A stretch of DNA of 64,000 nt from UBA7672 sp040398465 (GCA_040398465.1 JBBAUA010000013.1:11503-75502), one strand, 5' to 3'. Positions 27,411-36,498 are shown, counted from the first letter of the stretch. The notes: a model not told the origin generated them from the letters alone. Numbers and translations: made by a program.

Positions 27411-27620
27411 TTTGTCCTCCGTGGCGCTGTTCGGCCAGGAAGCGACGCTAGACGCCACAAGAGTATCCGGCCATCTGCCAGAGGGCTGATTAGCTCCAGT
27501 TGACGAAGGTGTTAGCGCTGGCCAGCCCTATTTTACCCTAGCGTCACTTGACGGCGTCTACCTGACACTGTCTGGATGGGGGCAAGGCCGCGCTCCCTGA
27601 CGGCCAATACGGAGATCAAA

Positions 27621-27908
27621 ATGACCCGCGTTTCCTCCCTCATTCTTCTGTCTGCCGCCTCAATCCTCCTCGCCGCCCCCGCACTTGCGAAGATCTCGGT
27701 CCAGTCCGGCGAAAACCTCTGCAAGTCGGAAATCTCCAAGGACACGGCATTGAAATCGGTGAAAGCCGACAAGGATTCGACCAAGGCCACGGGCGCGGCC
27801 TTCGTCTACCTGTTCAAGGTCAAGAATGCCGACGACTCGTCCGCCAAGCTGCTGTGCACCGTCGATCGCAGCACCGAGACGGTCAGCTCGGTCAAACCGG
27901 CGAGCTAG
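27621..27908 (+). CDS. Small exported protein of unknown function
   Basis: A 95-residue product with a signal peptide cleaved after APALA. The mature part is about 70 residues, Lys- and Ser-rich (CKSEISKDTALKSVKADKDST), with two Cys that could form a disulfide, ending in LLCTVDRSTETVSSVKPAS. The ATG at 27621 follows GGAGATCAAA. It is monocistronic, followed by two hairpins. No family recognised. Confidence 0.72.
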   Translation: MTRVSSLILLSAASILLAAPALAKISVQSGENLCKSEISKDTALKSVKADKDSTKATGAAFVYLFKVKNADDSSAKLLCTVDRSTETVSSVKPAS

Positions 27909-27921
27909 GGTTGTGGGTTGA

Positions 27922-27990
27922 GGCGGCGGCGTTCAGCCGCCGCCGCTTTCCGAAGGCCCAGCCCAGGCGTCGGGCCTTCGGACACTTCCT
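27922..27990 (+). terminator. Tandem hairpins after the small exported protein
   Basis: Two perfect stems: GGCGGCGGC/GCCGCCGCC (27922-27944, 5-base loop, then GCTTTCC) and CCGAAGGCCC/GGGCCTTCGG (27950-27981, 12-base loop, then ACACTTCCTTG). U-tracts are weak, but position between convergent genes supports a terminator role. Confidence 0.6.
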
Positions 27991-28039
27991 TGTGCGCCAA
28001 TATCGACGCGGGTGAGCGTCTCGAGAACGCATGGCGCAT

Positions 28040-29320
28040 TTACTGCGTCAGGTCAGCCGGCAGCGTCGGTGTCGACATGATCCGCACATAGGCGGCCCAC
28101 CGCGCTTTCTGGTCGCCGCCGTGACGGTCGACATAGGCCCGAACCAGATCCTCGCCCACCGAGTAATTGATCACGTAGGACCGGTAAGCCGCGTCGAACC
28201 TTAGCGACTGCTCCGCAACATCCCGCGATGCGAGGCGGTATTTCTGCGCCAGCGTGATCGCCTGCTCCCGATCGATCTCGCCATCGAGCTGCATCTGTGA
28301 AATCCGCAACAGCGCGCCGTCCAGTTCACTCGTAGCGCGTCTCAGCGTCTCGAACGCCGGGGCCATTTTCGGGTCCAGTCCAGCGAGCGGATAGAGCACC
28401 TCGATCTCGAACTTCAGCCGCTCATCGCCCGGAAACGCGAGATCGACCCCGAAATCCGCGCCGCCCTCGTTCAGGGGCGCCGCAGGCGCATAGAGCGGCA
28501 TGACGGAATACTCCGCCCAGCCGCGCTCCCGATAGTTCTGCTCGTTGAAAATGCCCTGCACGTGGTGACCCGGATATCCCTCGTGGCATCCGAGCACGAG
28601 CACATGGCCGATCGACACAGGCAGGTCCGTATTGATCTCGATGAGGCTCTGGTTCCCGCCCTTGTAGTAATTGTACGCGCCCCAACTCTTGTCGTTGACC
28701 AGCGTCATCGAGAAACTCTCGCCGGTCGGCAACGGGATGAACGCAGCGGTGCGCTTTCGACACTCGGCAATCGCCGCCTGCATCACGTCGGCAAGGCGCT
28801 CGTCCGGCACCGAATACTGCGCCCTGAAGGCGCCGACGCGTTCGGACAGCGGGCCAGGCCCTGGCAGCAGCGCCTCGATACGCGCCAGCGCGCCTTCGAA
28901 ATCCGACAGCGGCCGCAATTTCGGGCGCAACGCAAACAGCGCCTCCGCCTCCTCCACAAACGGCACGCGTTTGCCATCGATCATGTCGAGCCTGAAGCGC
29001 GCGCTGGATGCGTTGGCCATCATCACGCGCGCGCGCTGGCCCTGTTCACCGCTCGCCGAGGCAAGCGACGCAAGGTCCGCCACGATCCGGTCCGCAGCCG
29101 CTTTCAGCGCGCCGCGTTCACGCGGATTGCGCCGCGCCGCCTCTCGCCATTCGTCCGGACCATAGTATGCATCGACATAGCCGCTCTCGTGCGCGTCGAT
29201 CTCCAGCGCAAGCCGCACATAGTCCTGCGCCAATGTGTCGATGTTCAAATCCCTGCTCCCGGCAACACTCGCGCACCCTGAGAGCACGACAGCAACAAGG
29301 GAAAGCAGCCAGGCTCTCAC
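28040..29320 (-). CDS. DUF885-family putative metallopeptidase, lipoprotein
   Basis: A 426-residue exported protein (signal ending LSGCAS, likely lipidated). It carries the DUF885 hallmark HEGYPGHH at about residue 245, a variant of a zinc-peptidase HExxH helix, with downstream EGGADFGVDLAF that may give the third ligand. The remainder is helical as expected. DUF885 proteins are assumed to be peptidases, but the activity of most is untested. Its start overlaps the cobT stop by four bases (ATGA), so it is translated from the cobT transcript. Confidence 0.83.
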   Translation of the reverse strand: MRAWLLSLVAVVLSGCASVAGSRDLNIDTLAQDYVRLALEIDAHESGYVDAYYGPDEWREAARRNPRERGALKAAADRIVADLASLASASGEQGQRARVMMANASSARFRLDMIDGKRVPFVEEAEALFALRPKLRPLSDFEGALARIEALLPGPGPLSERVGAFRAQYSVPDERLADVMQAAIAECRKRTAAFIPLPTGESFSMTLVNDKSWGAYNYYKGGNQSLIEINTDLPVSIGHVLVLGCHEGYPGHHVQGIFNEQNYRERGWAEYSVMPLYAPAAPLNEGGADFGVDLAFPGDERLKFEIEVLYPLAGLDPKMAPAFETLRRATSELDGALLRISQMQLDGEIDREQAITLAQKYRLASRDVAEQSLRFDAAYRSYVINYSVGEDLVRAYVDRHGGDQKARWAAYVRIMSTPTLPADLTQ

Positions 29321-31275
29321 CGCGCCGAGCTCCGCCCCTTGGCGACTTCGCCGAAGGTCGTGCGCTTCACCGCGCGCCCGGTTGTCACCGCGCCGCGCCG
29401 GTCGCGCTGGTCGGATCCCTGGCTCGAAGTCCTCGCCTTCTTCGCCTCTTCCTCGCCGAACAGCTCGGCCAGCTTGTCGGTCATCACGCCGCCCAGCTGC
29501 TCAGCCTCGACGATGGTGACGGCGCGGCGATACCAGCGGGTGACGTCATGGCCGATGCCGATGGCGATCAGCTCGATCGGAGACGCGCCCTCGATATGCG
29601 CAATCACCTCGCGCAGGTGTTTCTCCAGCGGATTGCCGACGTTCACCGACAATGTTGAATCGTCCACCGGCGCGCCGTCGGAGATCACCATCAGGATCTT
29701 GCGCTGCTCGGCGCGGCCCATCAGCCGGTCATGCGCCCAAAGCAGCGCCTCGCCGTCGATGTTCTCCTTCAGCAGCCCCTCGCGCATCATCAGGCCGAGG
29801 TTGCGTCGCACGCGCCGCCACGGCGCATCCGCGCTCTTGTAGATGATGTGGCGCAGGTCGTTCAGGCGGCCTGGGGACGGCGGCTTGCCCGCCTTGATCC
29901 AGTCCTCGCGCGACAGTCCGCCTTTCCATGCCTGGGTCGTGAAGCCGAGAATTTCGACCTTCACGCCGCAACGCTCCAGGGTGCGAGCAAGGATGTCAGC
30001 GCACAGCGCCGCCACCATGATCGGCCGACCGCGCATGGAGCCAGAGTTGTCGAGCAGCAGCGTCACCACCGTGTCGCGGAACTTGCTCTCGTCCTCCATC
30101 TTGAATGACAGCGGCGCAGTCGGATCGACAATCACGCGCGTCAGGCGCGACGTATCGAGCACGCCTTCCTCGAGATCGAACATCCACGAGCGATTCTGCT
30201 GCGCCATCAGCCGCCGCTGCAGCCGGTTGGCCAACCGCGACACTGCCCCCTGCAGGCCCTGCAGCTGCGCATCCAGATAGGCGCGCAGGCGCGCCAACTC
30301 TTCGGGATCGCAAAGTTCGTCCGCGGTCTTCACCTCGTCATGGACGGTCGTGAAGGCCTTGTACTCTGACTTGAACGCATCGCTGTCGCGCCAGTTGGGG
30401 CGCAGTGGCGTAGCATCCTGCTCGTCGTCGGCCTCGGTCGCCTCCATGTCGCTGTCGGCGTCGTCGGCGGCCGTCGCCTCGATCTGGTCGCCGGGCTCGC
30501 CTTCGCCAGCGTCGCTGGAATCCTGCTCCTGCGATTCGCCTTCACCTTCGCCATCGCCTTCGCTCTCGTCGGGCGCCTCGGCCTTGGCTTCGCCTTCCTC
30601 GTCGTCCTCGCCCTTCTCGTCTTCGTCGTCGGTCTGGCGCGAGGTCTCATCGCCAAGTCCAAGATCGCGCAGCAGGTTGCGCATCACCGCCGAGAACGCT
30701 GCCTGGTCGTGCATGCTCGCCCGCGCCTGCGCCAGCGGACCGGCAGCCTTCTCGCCGAGCTCCTCGCGCCACACAGCCGCAACCGTCTCCGCGGCCGCGG
30801 GCAGCTTGCGGCCGGTCAGAACCTCGCGCAGCACGAACTCCAGCGCATCATCCATCGGCGCACGGCTCTTGTCCGTCACGCGCGAATATCCCGCTCGCTC
30901 GCAGCGTTGCTGCAGTACCGAGTCGAGATTCTCCGCGACGCCATCCATTGCCGACGCGCCGATTGACTCGATGCGCGCGCGTTCCGCCGCCTCGAACAGC
31001 CGCCGCGCATCCTCGCGCTGGGGCATGCCACGAGCATGGGCGCGTGCGTCGTGATGCGCCACGCGCAGCGCAAGTGCATCGGCCTGCCCGCGCGCCCGCG
31101 CGGCCGCCGCCATCGTCAGATCCTTGGGCGGCGTTGTGAGCGTGATCTGGCCCTCGGTGATCCGGCCGCCGTCGACGGAGAAATCCACGCCAAGCTCGTC
31201 CTGCCCCGCGATAGCGCGGGTTGCGGCGCTCAGGGCCGACTTGAAGACATCCGCGCGGTCGATGGCCTTGCTCAT
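29317..31275 (-). CDS. cobT: Aerobic cobaltochelatase subunit CobT
   Basis: Partner of CobS in the AAA+ motor that drives CobN to insert cobalt into hydrogenobyrinic acid a,c-diamide. The 652-residue protein has the conserved N-terminal helical domain, a long acidic linker (about residues 205-300, almost all Asp, Glu, Ser and Gly) and a C-terminal von Willebrand A domain with the MIDAS DNSGSMRG, the FTTQAWKGG element and the late ISDGAPVDDST. It lies 3.6 kb from cobS with seven unrelated genes in between, rather than beside it. Confidence 0.93.
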   Translation of the reverse strand: MSKAIDRADVFKSALSAATRAIAGQDELGVDFSVDGGRITEGQITLTTPPKDLTMAAAARARGQADALALRVAHHDARAHARGMPQREDARRLFEAAERARIESIGASAMDGVAENLDSVLQQRCERAGYSRVTDKSRAPMDDALEFVLREVLTGRKLPAAAETVAAVWREELGEKAAGPLAQARASMHDQAAFSAVMRNLLRDLGLGDETSRQTDDEDEKGEDDEEGEAKAEAPDESEGDGEGEGESQEQDSSDAGEGEPGDQIEATAADDADSDMEATEADDEQDATPLRPNWRDSDAFKSEYKAFTTVHDEVKTADELCDPEELARLRAYLDAQLQGLQGAVSRLANRLQRRLMAQQNRSWMFDLEEGVLDTSRLTRVIVDPTAPLSFKMEDESKFRDTVVTLLLDNSGSMRGRPIMVAALCADILARTLERCGVKVEILGFTTQAWKGGLSREDWIKAGKPPSPGRLNDLRHIIYKSADAPWRRVRRNLGLMMREGLLKENIDGEALLWAHDRLMGRAEQRKILMVISDGAPVDDSTLSVNVGNPLEKHLREVIAHIEGASPIELIAIGIGHDVTRWYRRAVTIVEAEQLGGVMTDKLAELFGEEEAKKARTSSQGSDQRDRRGAVTTGRAVKRTTFGEVAKGRSSAR

Positions 31276-31317
31276 GGACCGACCTTTACGGCCCGCCCGC
31301 CCCGCTGGGAAGGCCCG

Positions 31318-32541
31318 TCAGCCATCCCTCACAGCCTCGATTGCGGCCAGCGGCGAGCCGACAGCGCCAGCCACAAGCGCGGCAAGGATTTTCGGCGCCG
31401 GCCAGAGCTTCGAGACGGGCGCCAGCAACCAGTCGCGCATCCACGCCACGGCTGAGCCATCGCTCTGGTAGGCGGGCGTGAACATCCACGAGGCAATCTG
31501 GTAGATGCGGATATGGGCCAGCCGCGCGCGGGCGTAGGCCTCGATCGCCACACCGGTGTCGGCATGGGTCGCGATGGCGCGCGAAAGCGCCAGCGCGTCC
31601 AGCAACGCCATGTTCGCGCCCTGACCCAGCTGCGGGCTGGCCGAATGCCAGCTGTCGCCGATATGCACGACCCCGTCCTTCAGCGGCGAGCGCAGCGTGC
31701 GATGGCAATAGCTCGCGAAGATCAGTTGCTCGCGTTGTGTGACCTGCTCCAGGAATGGCGCAGTCTGCGGCCACAGGCGCATGACGTCCGCCTTCCACGC
31801 GTCCAGCCCGCCCGCCTGCCATGCAGCGAGATCGGCATGCCGCAGGCTCCAGAAGAACGCCGCCTGTCGCGGTGCGCCCGGCCTCACGCTGCCGATCGGA
31901 AGCACGCCCACCATCCTGCGCGCCGCCTCGTAGCGCTGCTCCAGCGCCATCGCGTCGAACGCGCTCTCGGTCGGCCACTCGAGATTGCCCCACAGCGCCC
32001 CGAACGGAAGCGGCGGTAGCGCCTGCGCGCGCGACAGCGGCGACCTCACGCCCAGCGCATCGACGACCAGATCGAACTTCGCCGTCGTCGCGCCGCCTCG
32101 CAGAACGAGCCTGCCGTCGCCTGCGCCCGCAACCTCGCATCCGCCCTCAATGATGACCCCTGACTGCCGGGCGGCATCCAGCAACGCCTCGAACAGCGCG
32201 CCGCGATGCACGGCCAGCCCCTCGCCTGCGCCGCCGCCCAGCGCGCGATAGCGCACATCGAGAACCACACGACCCGAGGGTTGCACGCGCCCGAACAGCC
32301 GCTTGATCGGCGCGCCGAGCGCACGCAGCCTGTCCCCCACGCCGATCTGGTCGAGCACTGCGAGGCCAACGGGCTGGAGAATGAGGCCCGAGCCGACCGG
32401 CGCCGGCGCATCCATGCGATCATGAACGACGACCCTGGCGCCCTCGCGCGCCAGCAACGCCGCACACGCAAGGCCCGCTATCCCGCCGCCCGCAATCGCG
32501 ATTGACCGAACGTTCACCGCGTCCCCTGCTTCATCCCGCAC
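31318..32541 (-). CDS. FAD-dependent aromatic-type monooxygenase
   Basis: A 407-residue group A flavoprotein monooxygenase. The three family fingerprints are visible: the Rossmann AIAGGGIAGLACA near the N-terminus, the middle motif in LVVDALGVRSPLS (DG replaced by DA), and the FAD-ribityl GD motif in VHIGDSWHSASPQLGQGANMALLDA. The C-terminal 60 residues hold an amphipathic region that may associate with the membrane. Substrate is not predictable; UbiH-like and antibiotic-type hydroxylases share this layout. It lies 42 bases upstream of cobT on the same strand. Confidence 0.85.
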   Translation of the reverse strand: MRDEAGDAVNVRSIAIAGGGIAGLACAALLAREGARVVVHDRMDAPAPVGSGLILQPVGLAVLDQIGVGDRLRALGAPIKRLFGRVQPSGRVVLDVRYRALGGGAGEGLAVHRGALFEALLDAARQSGVIIEGGCEVAGAGDGRLVLRGGATTAKFDLVVDALGVRSPLSRAQALPPLPFGALWGNLEWPTESAFDAMALEQRYEAARRMVGVLPIGSVRPGAPRQAAFFWSLRHADLAAWQAGGLDAWKADVMRLWPQTAPFLEQVTQREQLIFASYCHRTLRSPLKDGVVHIGDSWHSASPQLGQGANMALLDALALSRAIATHADTGVAIEAYARARLAHIRIYQIASWMFTPAYQSDGSAVAWMRDWLLAPVSKLWPAPKILAALVAGAVGSPLAAIEAVRDG

Positions 32542-32632
32542 AGATTACGAATCGTTTGGGCTGCTGACTAACCTAAATCAGGAACGCGACAATCGGACAC
32601 GCGTTTGGAACTCCAGCTACATGGAGAATGAG

Positions 32633-32836
32633 ATGTCTGGTTTGAAAATTCTTTTCGCCGTCGCGATCGCTGCGGCTTCGATGAGCGCGTGCTCCACCCT
32701 CACCGGCGCGGCCGTCGGCGGCGCTGCTGGCGCCGCCATCGGCAACAACACTGGCGACGGCGACGCTGAACGCGGCGCGGCCATCGGCGCAGCCGCAGGC
32801 GCGATCGCCGGCACTGTCGGTGACGATAACCGCTAG
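32633..32836 (+). CDS. Glycine-zipper lipoprotein
   Basis: A 67-residue predicted lipoprotein (ASMSACS lipobox) whose mature part is a repeated glycine zipper (GAAVGGAAGAAIGNN and GAAIGAAAGAIAGTVG). Such proteins insert in or under the outer membrane; the group includes YMGG/OmpA-anchor-like proteins. The ATG at 32633 follows GGAGAATGAG; an ATG four codons upstream lacks a Shine-Dalgarno sequence. Monocistronic and divergent from the monooxygenase gene. Confidence 0.75.
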   Translation: MSGLKILFAVAIAAASMSACSTLTGAAVGGAAGAAIGNNTGDGDAERGAAIGAAAGAIAGTVGDDNR

Positions 32837-32893
32837 ACCAAACTGACGCCCCGCCATCGCCGGCAATTCGCCTGGCGATGGCGGCGCGATCCG

Positions 32894-33436
32894 TCATGGC
32901 GCAGGCGCTGCCAACTCCAACGCCAATGCCATGCGCCTGGCTGCCATGTCCGGCTGCACCGCCTCCGTATCGATCGTCAAATCGGCCGACGGCATCTCCG
33001 CTTCGCTCCGCGCAAAATCAGCGTGAAGGGCGCGCAGCAGGTCGACCGAAGTGATCTTGCGAAACGCCTTCCGACTCTCGGCGCCGATGCGCTGCTCCTG
33101 CTCGTGGCGCGACACGGTCAACCTGACGAATTTCACCTCTCCACCGGCCTCCTCGACAACCGCCCGCACGCGGTCGGCGAAGCCCGCCGCGACCGTCGGC
33201 TCAGGCTGGAAGGTGAAGATCAGTGATTGCCCGGCACGCGCCGCCGTGTCGAACACGGTCATCCACATCGCCTCACGCAACCGCACGAATTCCGGATCGC
33301 CAAACTGGAATTTCTCCAGCAGTGCGTCGACCACCAGATGATTGTGAAACAGCGTGATACCAGTCTGCGCGGCCAGCACCCGCGCTATGGTCAGCTTGCC
33401 CGACGCGGCGGGCCCCCAGATGAAAACCAGCTTCAT
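32894..33436 (-). CDS. P-loop kinase-like AAA protein
   Basis: A 180-residue small P-loop NTPase: MKLVFIWGPAASGKLT gives the Walker A (GPAASGKL), then LFHNHLVVD and SLIFTFQPEP, VKFVRLTVSRHEQEQRI and a C-terminal LTIDTEAVQPDMAAR, which resemble adenylate/shikimate-type kinases of the AAA_18/AAA_33 group. Substrate unknown. The start is fixed by an ATGA overlap with the upstream dienelactone hydrolase, so the two are co-translated. A longer upstream extension of the frame overlaps that gene and is not coding. Confidence 0.78.
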   Translation of the reverse strand: MKLVFIWGPAASGKLTIARVLAAQTGITLFHNHLVVDALLEKFQFGDPEFVRLREAMWMTVFDTAARAGQSLIFTFQPEPTVAAGFADRVRAVVEEAGGEVKFVRLTVSRHEQEQRIGAESRKAFRKITSVDLLRALHADFARSEAEMPSADLTIDTEAVQPDMAARRMALALELAAPAP

Positions 33437-34110
33437 CCCGCCCGACCAAACAGATCGAGCGTTCGTTCGAACGCAAGTCTGTCCGACGCGGCGTCGTAGT
33501 CCGCTGAATTCTTCCGCGCGAAGCCGTGCCCCGCGTCGTAGACATAGACCGGGACGTCCGGATGCGCGGCCTCGATCTTGTCGACCGCACCGACGAGAGG
33601 AATATGCGCGTCCTTCGCTCCGAAATGGCAGATCGTCGGGCATTGCGGCTTGAGGCCGACCATCTGCGCGATGTTGCCGCCATAATAGCAGGACGCCGCC
33701 GCAAGCCCGTCCAGCCGCGCCGCGGCCAGCCAGCTCATGGTGCCGCCATAGCAATAGCCGGTGATGCACACCTTGCCTGCGCCCTTGAGCACGTCGAACA
33801 CGCCGCCCGTGTCGTTGAGCGCATTGTCCGGACCATTGCCAGTCGCGAGCACTATCCCGCGCGCCATGCCCGCAGCCACATCCTGTGGCTGCACGATGAA
33901 GCCGCGTTCAGCGCGATCATACATCGATGGCGCAATCGCCTCGTATCCCGCTGCGCCGAACCGCTCCGCCATTTCTTTGATGTGATCCGACAGGCCAAAG
34001 ATTTCCTGGATCACGATGACGCCGCCCTTGCGCGGCCCCTCCGCCTTCACATGCCAGGCATCGAGTTCGAACCCGTCACGGCTCGTCACACGGATCATGG
34101 CGCCAGCCAT
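33433..34110 (-). CDS. Cytoplasmic dienelactone hydrolase family protein
   Basis: A 225-residue alpha/beta hydrolase with the family triad: Cys in ITGYCYGG, Asp in FGAKDAHIP, His in YDAGHGFARKN. The IQEIFGLSDHIKEMAERFGAAGYEAIAPSMYDR stretch is characteristic of the carboxymethylenebutenolidase family. Unlike the hydrolase at 26.5 kb it has no signal peptide, so it acts in the cytoplasm. The ATG at 34110 follows GGGAGACCGCT; an upstream ATG at 34155 is unsupported. Coupled to the P-loop kinase gene. Confidence 0.87.
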   Translation of the reverse strand: MAGAMIRVTSRDGFELDAWHVKAEGPRKGGVIVIQEIFGLSDHIKEMAERFGAAGYEAIAPSMYDRAERGFIVQPQDVAAGMARGIVLATGNGPDNALNDTGGVFDVLKGAGKVCITGYCYGGTMSWLAAARLDGLAAASCYYGGNIAQMVGLKPQCPTICHFGAKDAHIPLVGAVDKIEAAHPDVPVYVYDAGHGFARKNSADYDAASDRLAFERTLDLFGRAG

Positions 34111-34173
34111 AGCGGTCTCCCGGTTGCTTGCCGTGAAGCATAGGCGAGAAAGCAAGCGCAGGAAATTGTCGCG

Positions 34174-34362
34174 TCAGACCGTGACCCGGAACAGCAATGT
34201 CACGAACAGCGTCAGCACGCCCGTCAGCAGCATGAGCAGCGCGACAGCCATGGCGCAGCCTGGCCCCGGCTCCGTGCCGAACTTCGACCCACGATACCGC
34301 CAGGCGAGGAGGCCACCGGCGACCAGCATCGCCGCGCTGATAAGGAGCAGCTTCCAGTCCAT
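34174..34362 (-). CDS. Small two-helix membrane protein
   Basis: A 62-residue protein with two membrane segments (about residues 4-20 and 38-58) separated by a basic/Gly loop (WRYRGSKFGTEPGPG). The ATG is preceded by a good GGAAGGGACGCG Shine-Dalgarno sequence, which is the main reason to call it real. No family recognised. Confidence 0.6.
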   Translation of the reverse strand: MDWKLLLISAAMLVAGGLLAWRYRGSKFGTEPGPGCAMAVALLMLLTGVLTLFVTLLFRVTV

Positions 34363-34404
34363 CGCGTCCCTTCCCGGGGTTCTGGTCCGGCGCCGCGGGC
34401 GGGA

Positions 34405-34935
34405 CTAGCCAAGCTCCTTGGCCATTACCCGCATGGCGCGGCTGCGCCCCGGACGCAGAGCGCCCGAGAACATCTTGCCGCCAATGTCCGTAAAGCCCCA
34501 GCGCTCATAGGCGGCGATGGCCCACTCGGCGTGTTCCATGACGTCGAGCCAGACGTAGCTGCAGCCTTCGGCCCTCGCCTGCGTCTCAGCAGCTTCAAGC
34601 AGCTTCTTGCCGACACCACCGCGCCGCGCGCCAGGCAGCAGGTAGATGCGCGGTATCTCAGCCCCGCCGTCACGGCTGTTGATCGGCTCGCGCGAGCCAA
34701 CGAACATTGTGAGGAAGCCGATCCCCGCGCTTTCCTGGCGCGCAATCCACACACGCGCCTCAGGCCGCGCCAGGGTCGCCACCATCGCATGCTCGCCGAA
34801 AGTCTTCAGCTGGTGGAAGAAGCCGACGGCGTCATCCCAATCGTCATGGTAGGCAGCCGCATAGGCGGCAGGGCCGATGACGCCGAGGTCAGGCGCATCC
34901 GCTTCCATCGCGCGGGTGATCGAGAACTCGCTCAC
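34405..34935 (-). CDS. GNAT-family N-acetyltransferase
   Basis: A 176-residue acetyltransferase. Motif A is RIYLLPGARRGGVGKKLLEAAETQARAEG, with the RRGGVG acetyl-CoA loop; motif B includes VWLDVMEHAEWAIAAYERWGF. The C-terminus ends in GRSRAMRVMAKELG. Acceptor unknown. The start overlaps the cobS stop by four bases (ATGA), so it is expressed with cobS. Confidence 0.88.
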   Translation of the reverse strand: MSEFSITRAMEADAPDLGVIGPAAYAAAYHDDWDDAVGFFHQLKTFGEHAMVATLARPEARVWIARQESAGIGFLTMFVGSREPINSRDGGAEIPRIYLLPGARRGGVGKKLLEAAETQARAEGCSYVWLDVMEHAEWAIAAYERWGFTDIGGKMFSGALRPGRSRAMRVMAKELG

Positions 34936-35915
34936 GCCACCTTCACCATCGCAGCGCTCTCGGGCAGCTCCTTCGCGAAGGCGCGCTGGTAGAACTCGGC
35001 AATCGCAGGGCGCTCGAGTTCATCGCACTTGTTCACAAAGGTCATGCGGAAGGCGAGGCCGATGTCGCCGAAGATCAGCGTGTTCTCGCCCCAGGTGATC
35101 ACGGTCCGCGGGCTCATCACGGTCGAGATGTCGCCAGCGATGAAGGCGTTCCGCGTCATGTCCGCCACGCGCACCATCTTGGAGACGGTCGCCTTGTCGA
35201 GATCCGGCACCTTGGCGGAGACGATCTCCACTTCCGCATCGTGCTCGAGATAGTTCAGCGTCGTCACCACCGACCAGCGGTCGAGCTGACCCTGGTTGAG
35301 CTGCTGCGTGCCGTGATAGAGGCCCGTCGTGTCGCCAAGGCCGACCGTGTTCGTCGTCGCGAACAGGCGGAACCACGGGTGTGGCTTCATCACGCGGTTC
35401 TGGTCGAGCAGCGTCAGCTGGCCCGACGCTTCGAGAATACGCTGGATGACGAACATCACGTCCGGACGGCCTGCGTCGTATTCGTCGAACACGAGTGCGA
35501 TCGGCCGCTGCAGCGCCCAAGGAAGAATGCCTTCCCGGAATTCGGTGATCTGCTTGCCGTCCTTCAGGACGATCGCGTCCTTGCCGACGAGATCGATGCG
35601 CGACACGTGGCTGTCGAGGTTGATCCGGATCAGCGGCCAGTTCAGCCGGGCCGCCACCTGCTCGATATGGGTCGACTTGCCCGTGCCGTGATAGCCCTGG
35701 ATCATCACCCGGCGATTGTACTTGAAGCCGGCGAGGATCGCCCGCGTGGTCTGCCCGTCGAACTGGTAGGCCGGGTCGAAGTCCGGCACATAGGCCGACT
35801 TCTCCGCGAAGGCCGGAACCTTCCAGTCGAGATCGATTCCAAAAGTCTTCTTCGCGTCCAGCTCTTTCGTGGGCGCGAGCGGGATGAGGGCGTCGGAAGC
35901 GTCAGTCACGGCCAT
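34932..35915 (-). CDS. cobS: Aerobic cobaltochelatase subunit CobS
   Basis: MoxR-type AAA+ ATPase that forms a ring complex with CobT to drive cobalt insertion. The 327-residue product, typical length, has Walker A GYHGTGKSTH, Walker B ALVFDEYDAG, the sensor-1-like LFATTNTVGLGD and the arginine-containing RPDVMFVIQRILE. The start at 35915 is set by length and by the family N-terminus; the upstream bases lack a convincing Shine-Dalgarno sequence, and an in-frame ATG at 36026 would overrun the predicted promoter. CobN is not in the window. Confidence 0.94.
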   Translation of the reverse strand: MAVTDASDALIPLAPTKELDAKKTFGIDLDWKVPAFAEKSAYVPDFDPAYQFDGQTTRAILAGFKYNRRVMIQGYHGTGKSTHIEQVAARLNWPLIRINLDSHVSRIDLVGKDAIVLKDGKQITEFREGILPWALQRPIALVFDEYDAGRPDVMFVIQRILEASGQLTLLDQNRVMKPHPWFRLFATTNTVGLGDTTGLYHGTQQLNQGQLDRWSVVTTLNYLEHDAEVEIVSAKVPDLDKATVSKMVRVADMTRNAFIAGDISTVMSPRTVITWGENTLIFGDIGLAFRMTFVNKCDELERPAIAEFYQRAFAKELPESAAMVKVA

Positions 35916-35945
35916 GGGAGGAAAATCTCTCGTATCCAGACTTCG

Positions 35946-35975
35946 GATATAGTCGCTCCCGCGGACACATTGCAA
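35946..35975 (-). promoter_or_regulatory. Predicted cobS promoter
   Basis: On the minus strand TTGCAA (35975-35970), 18 bases, then TATATC (35951-35946). The extended -10 ACTATATC matches the Caulobacter pattern CTANAWC exactly. The start would lie about 25 bases before the cobS ATG at 35915, which supports that start codon. Confidence 0.55.
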
Positions 35976-36113
35976 CGCAGCACGTAAGCGGCGTTTCGCG
36001 CCGATGTCCGACGAATCTCCCTGCAATTCACGAAAATCACCCTTTCGGGCGATTGCGCGGACACGCCTGAGCCCGCTTCATGGGGCGACGGCATCGCGCT
36101 GGAGAAACCGGAT

Positions 36114-36494
36114 ATGGCCAAGGTCATCGGAGTTGGCGGCATCTTCTTCAAGTCGAGGGACCCGGCCGCCCTCCTCAACTGGTACCGGGACGTTCTGGGT
36201 CTTCAGGTCCATGACTGGGGCGGCGTGTTCATGACGCCCGACGCCATGGCGGCCCACCCAGGCGCCGGCACGGTCTTCGCCCCCTTCAAGCAGGACACGA
36301 CCTACTTCGAGCCCTCGACAAAGGACTTCATGATCAACCTCGCGGTCGATGACCTCGATGGCATCCTCGCCAGCTGTGCAAAACACGGGGTCGAAGCGAA
36401 GGTCCTGCCGCCGGAACCGAACGGCAGGTTCGCCCACGTCAGCGACCCCGAAGGCACGCGGATTGAGTTGTGGGAGCCAAAGCCAATGGGATGA
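36114..36494 (+). CDS. VOC (glyoxalase/bleomycin-resistance) family protein
   Basis: A 126-residue protein built of two beta-alpha-beta-beta-beta units. The N-terminal unit reads GVGGIFFKSRDPAALLNWYRDVLGLQV, the second starts at INLAVDDLDGILASCAKHGVE and ends with FAHVSDPEGTRIELWEPK, where the His and Glu are typical metal or substrate ligands. Substrate unknown. Divergent from cobS; convergent on the 232-residue unknown gene with 4 bases between stops. Confidence 0.85.
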   Translation: MAKVIGVGGIFFKSRDPAALLNWYRDVLGLQVHDWGGVFMTPDAMAAHPGAGTVFAPFKQDTTYFEPSTKDFMINLAVDDLDGILASCAKHGVEAKVLPPEPNGRFAHVSDPEGTRIELWEPKPMG

Positions 36495-36498
36495 GCGG

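Noticed and set aside
26487..34110. The two dienelactone hydrolases as a recent duplication
   Set aside because: They differ in export signal, length and most of the sequence outside the catalytic motifs, so they are old paralogues.
16371..35941. A shared 13-base word CTCGTATCCAGAC at 16371-16383 and 35929-35941, upstream of miaA and cobS
   Set aside because: A 13-base match is expected by chance many times in 64 kb, and only two copies are seen. The similar distance to the start codons is not enough for a regulatory call.
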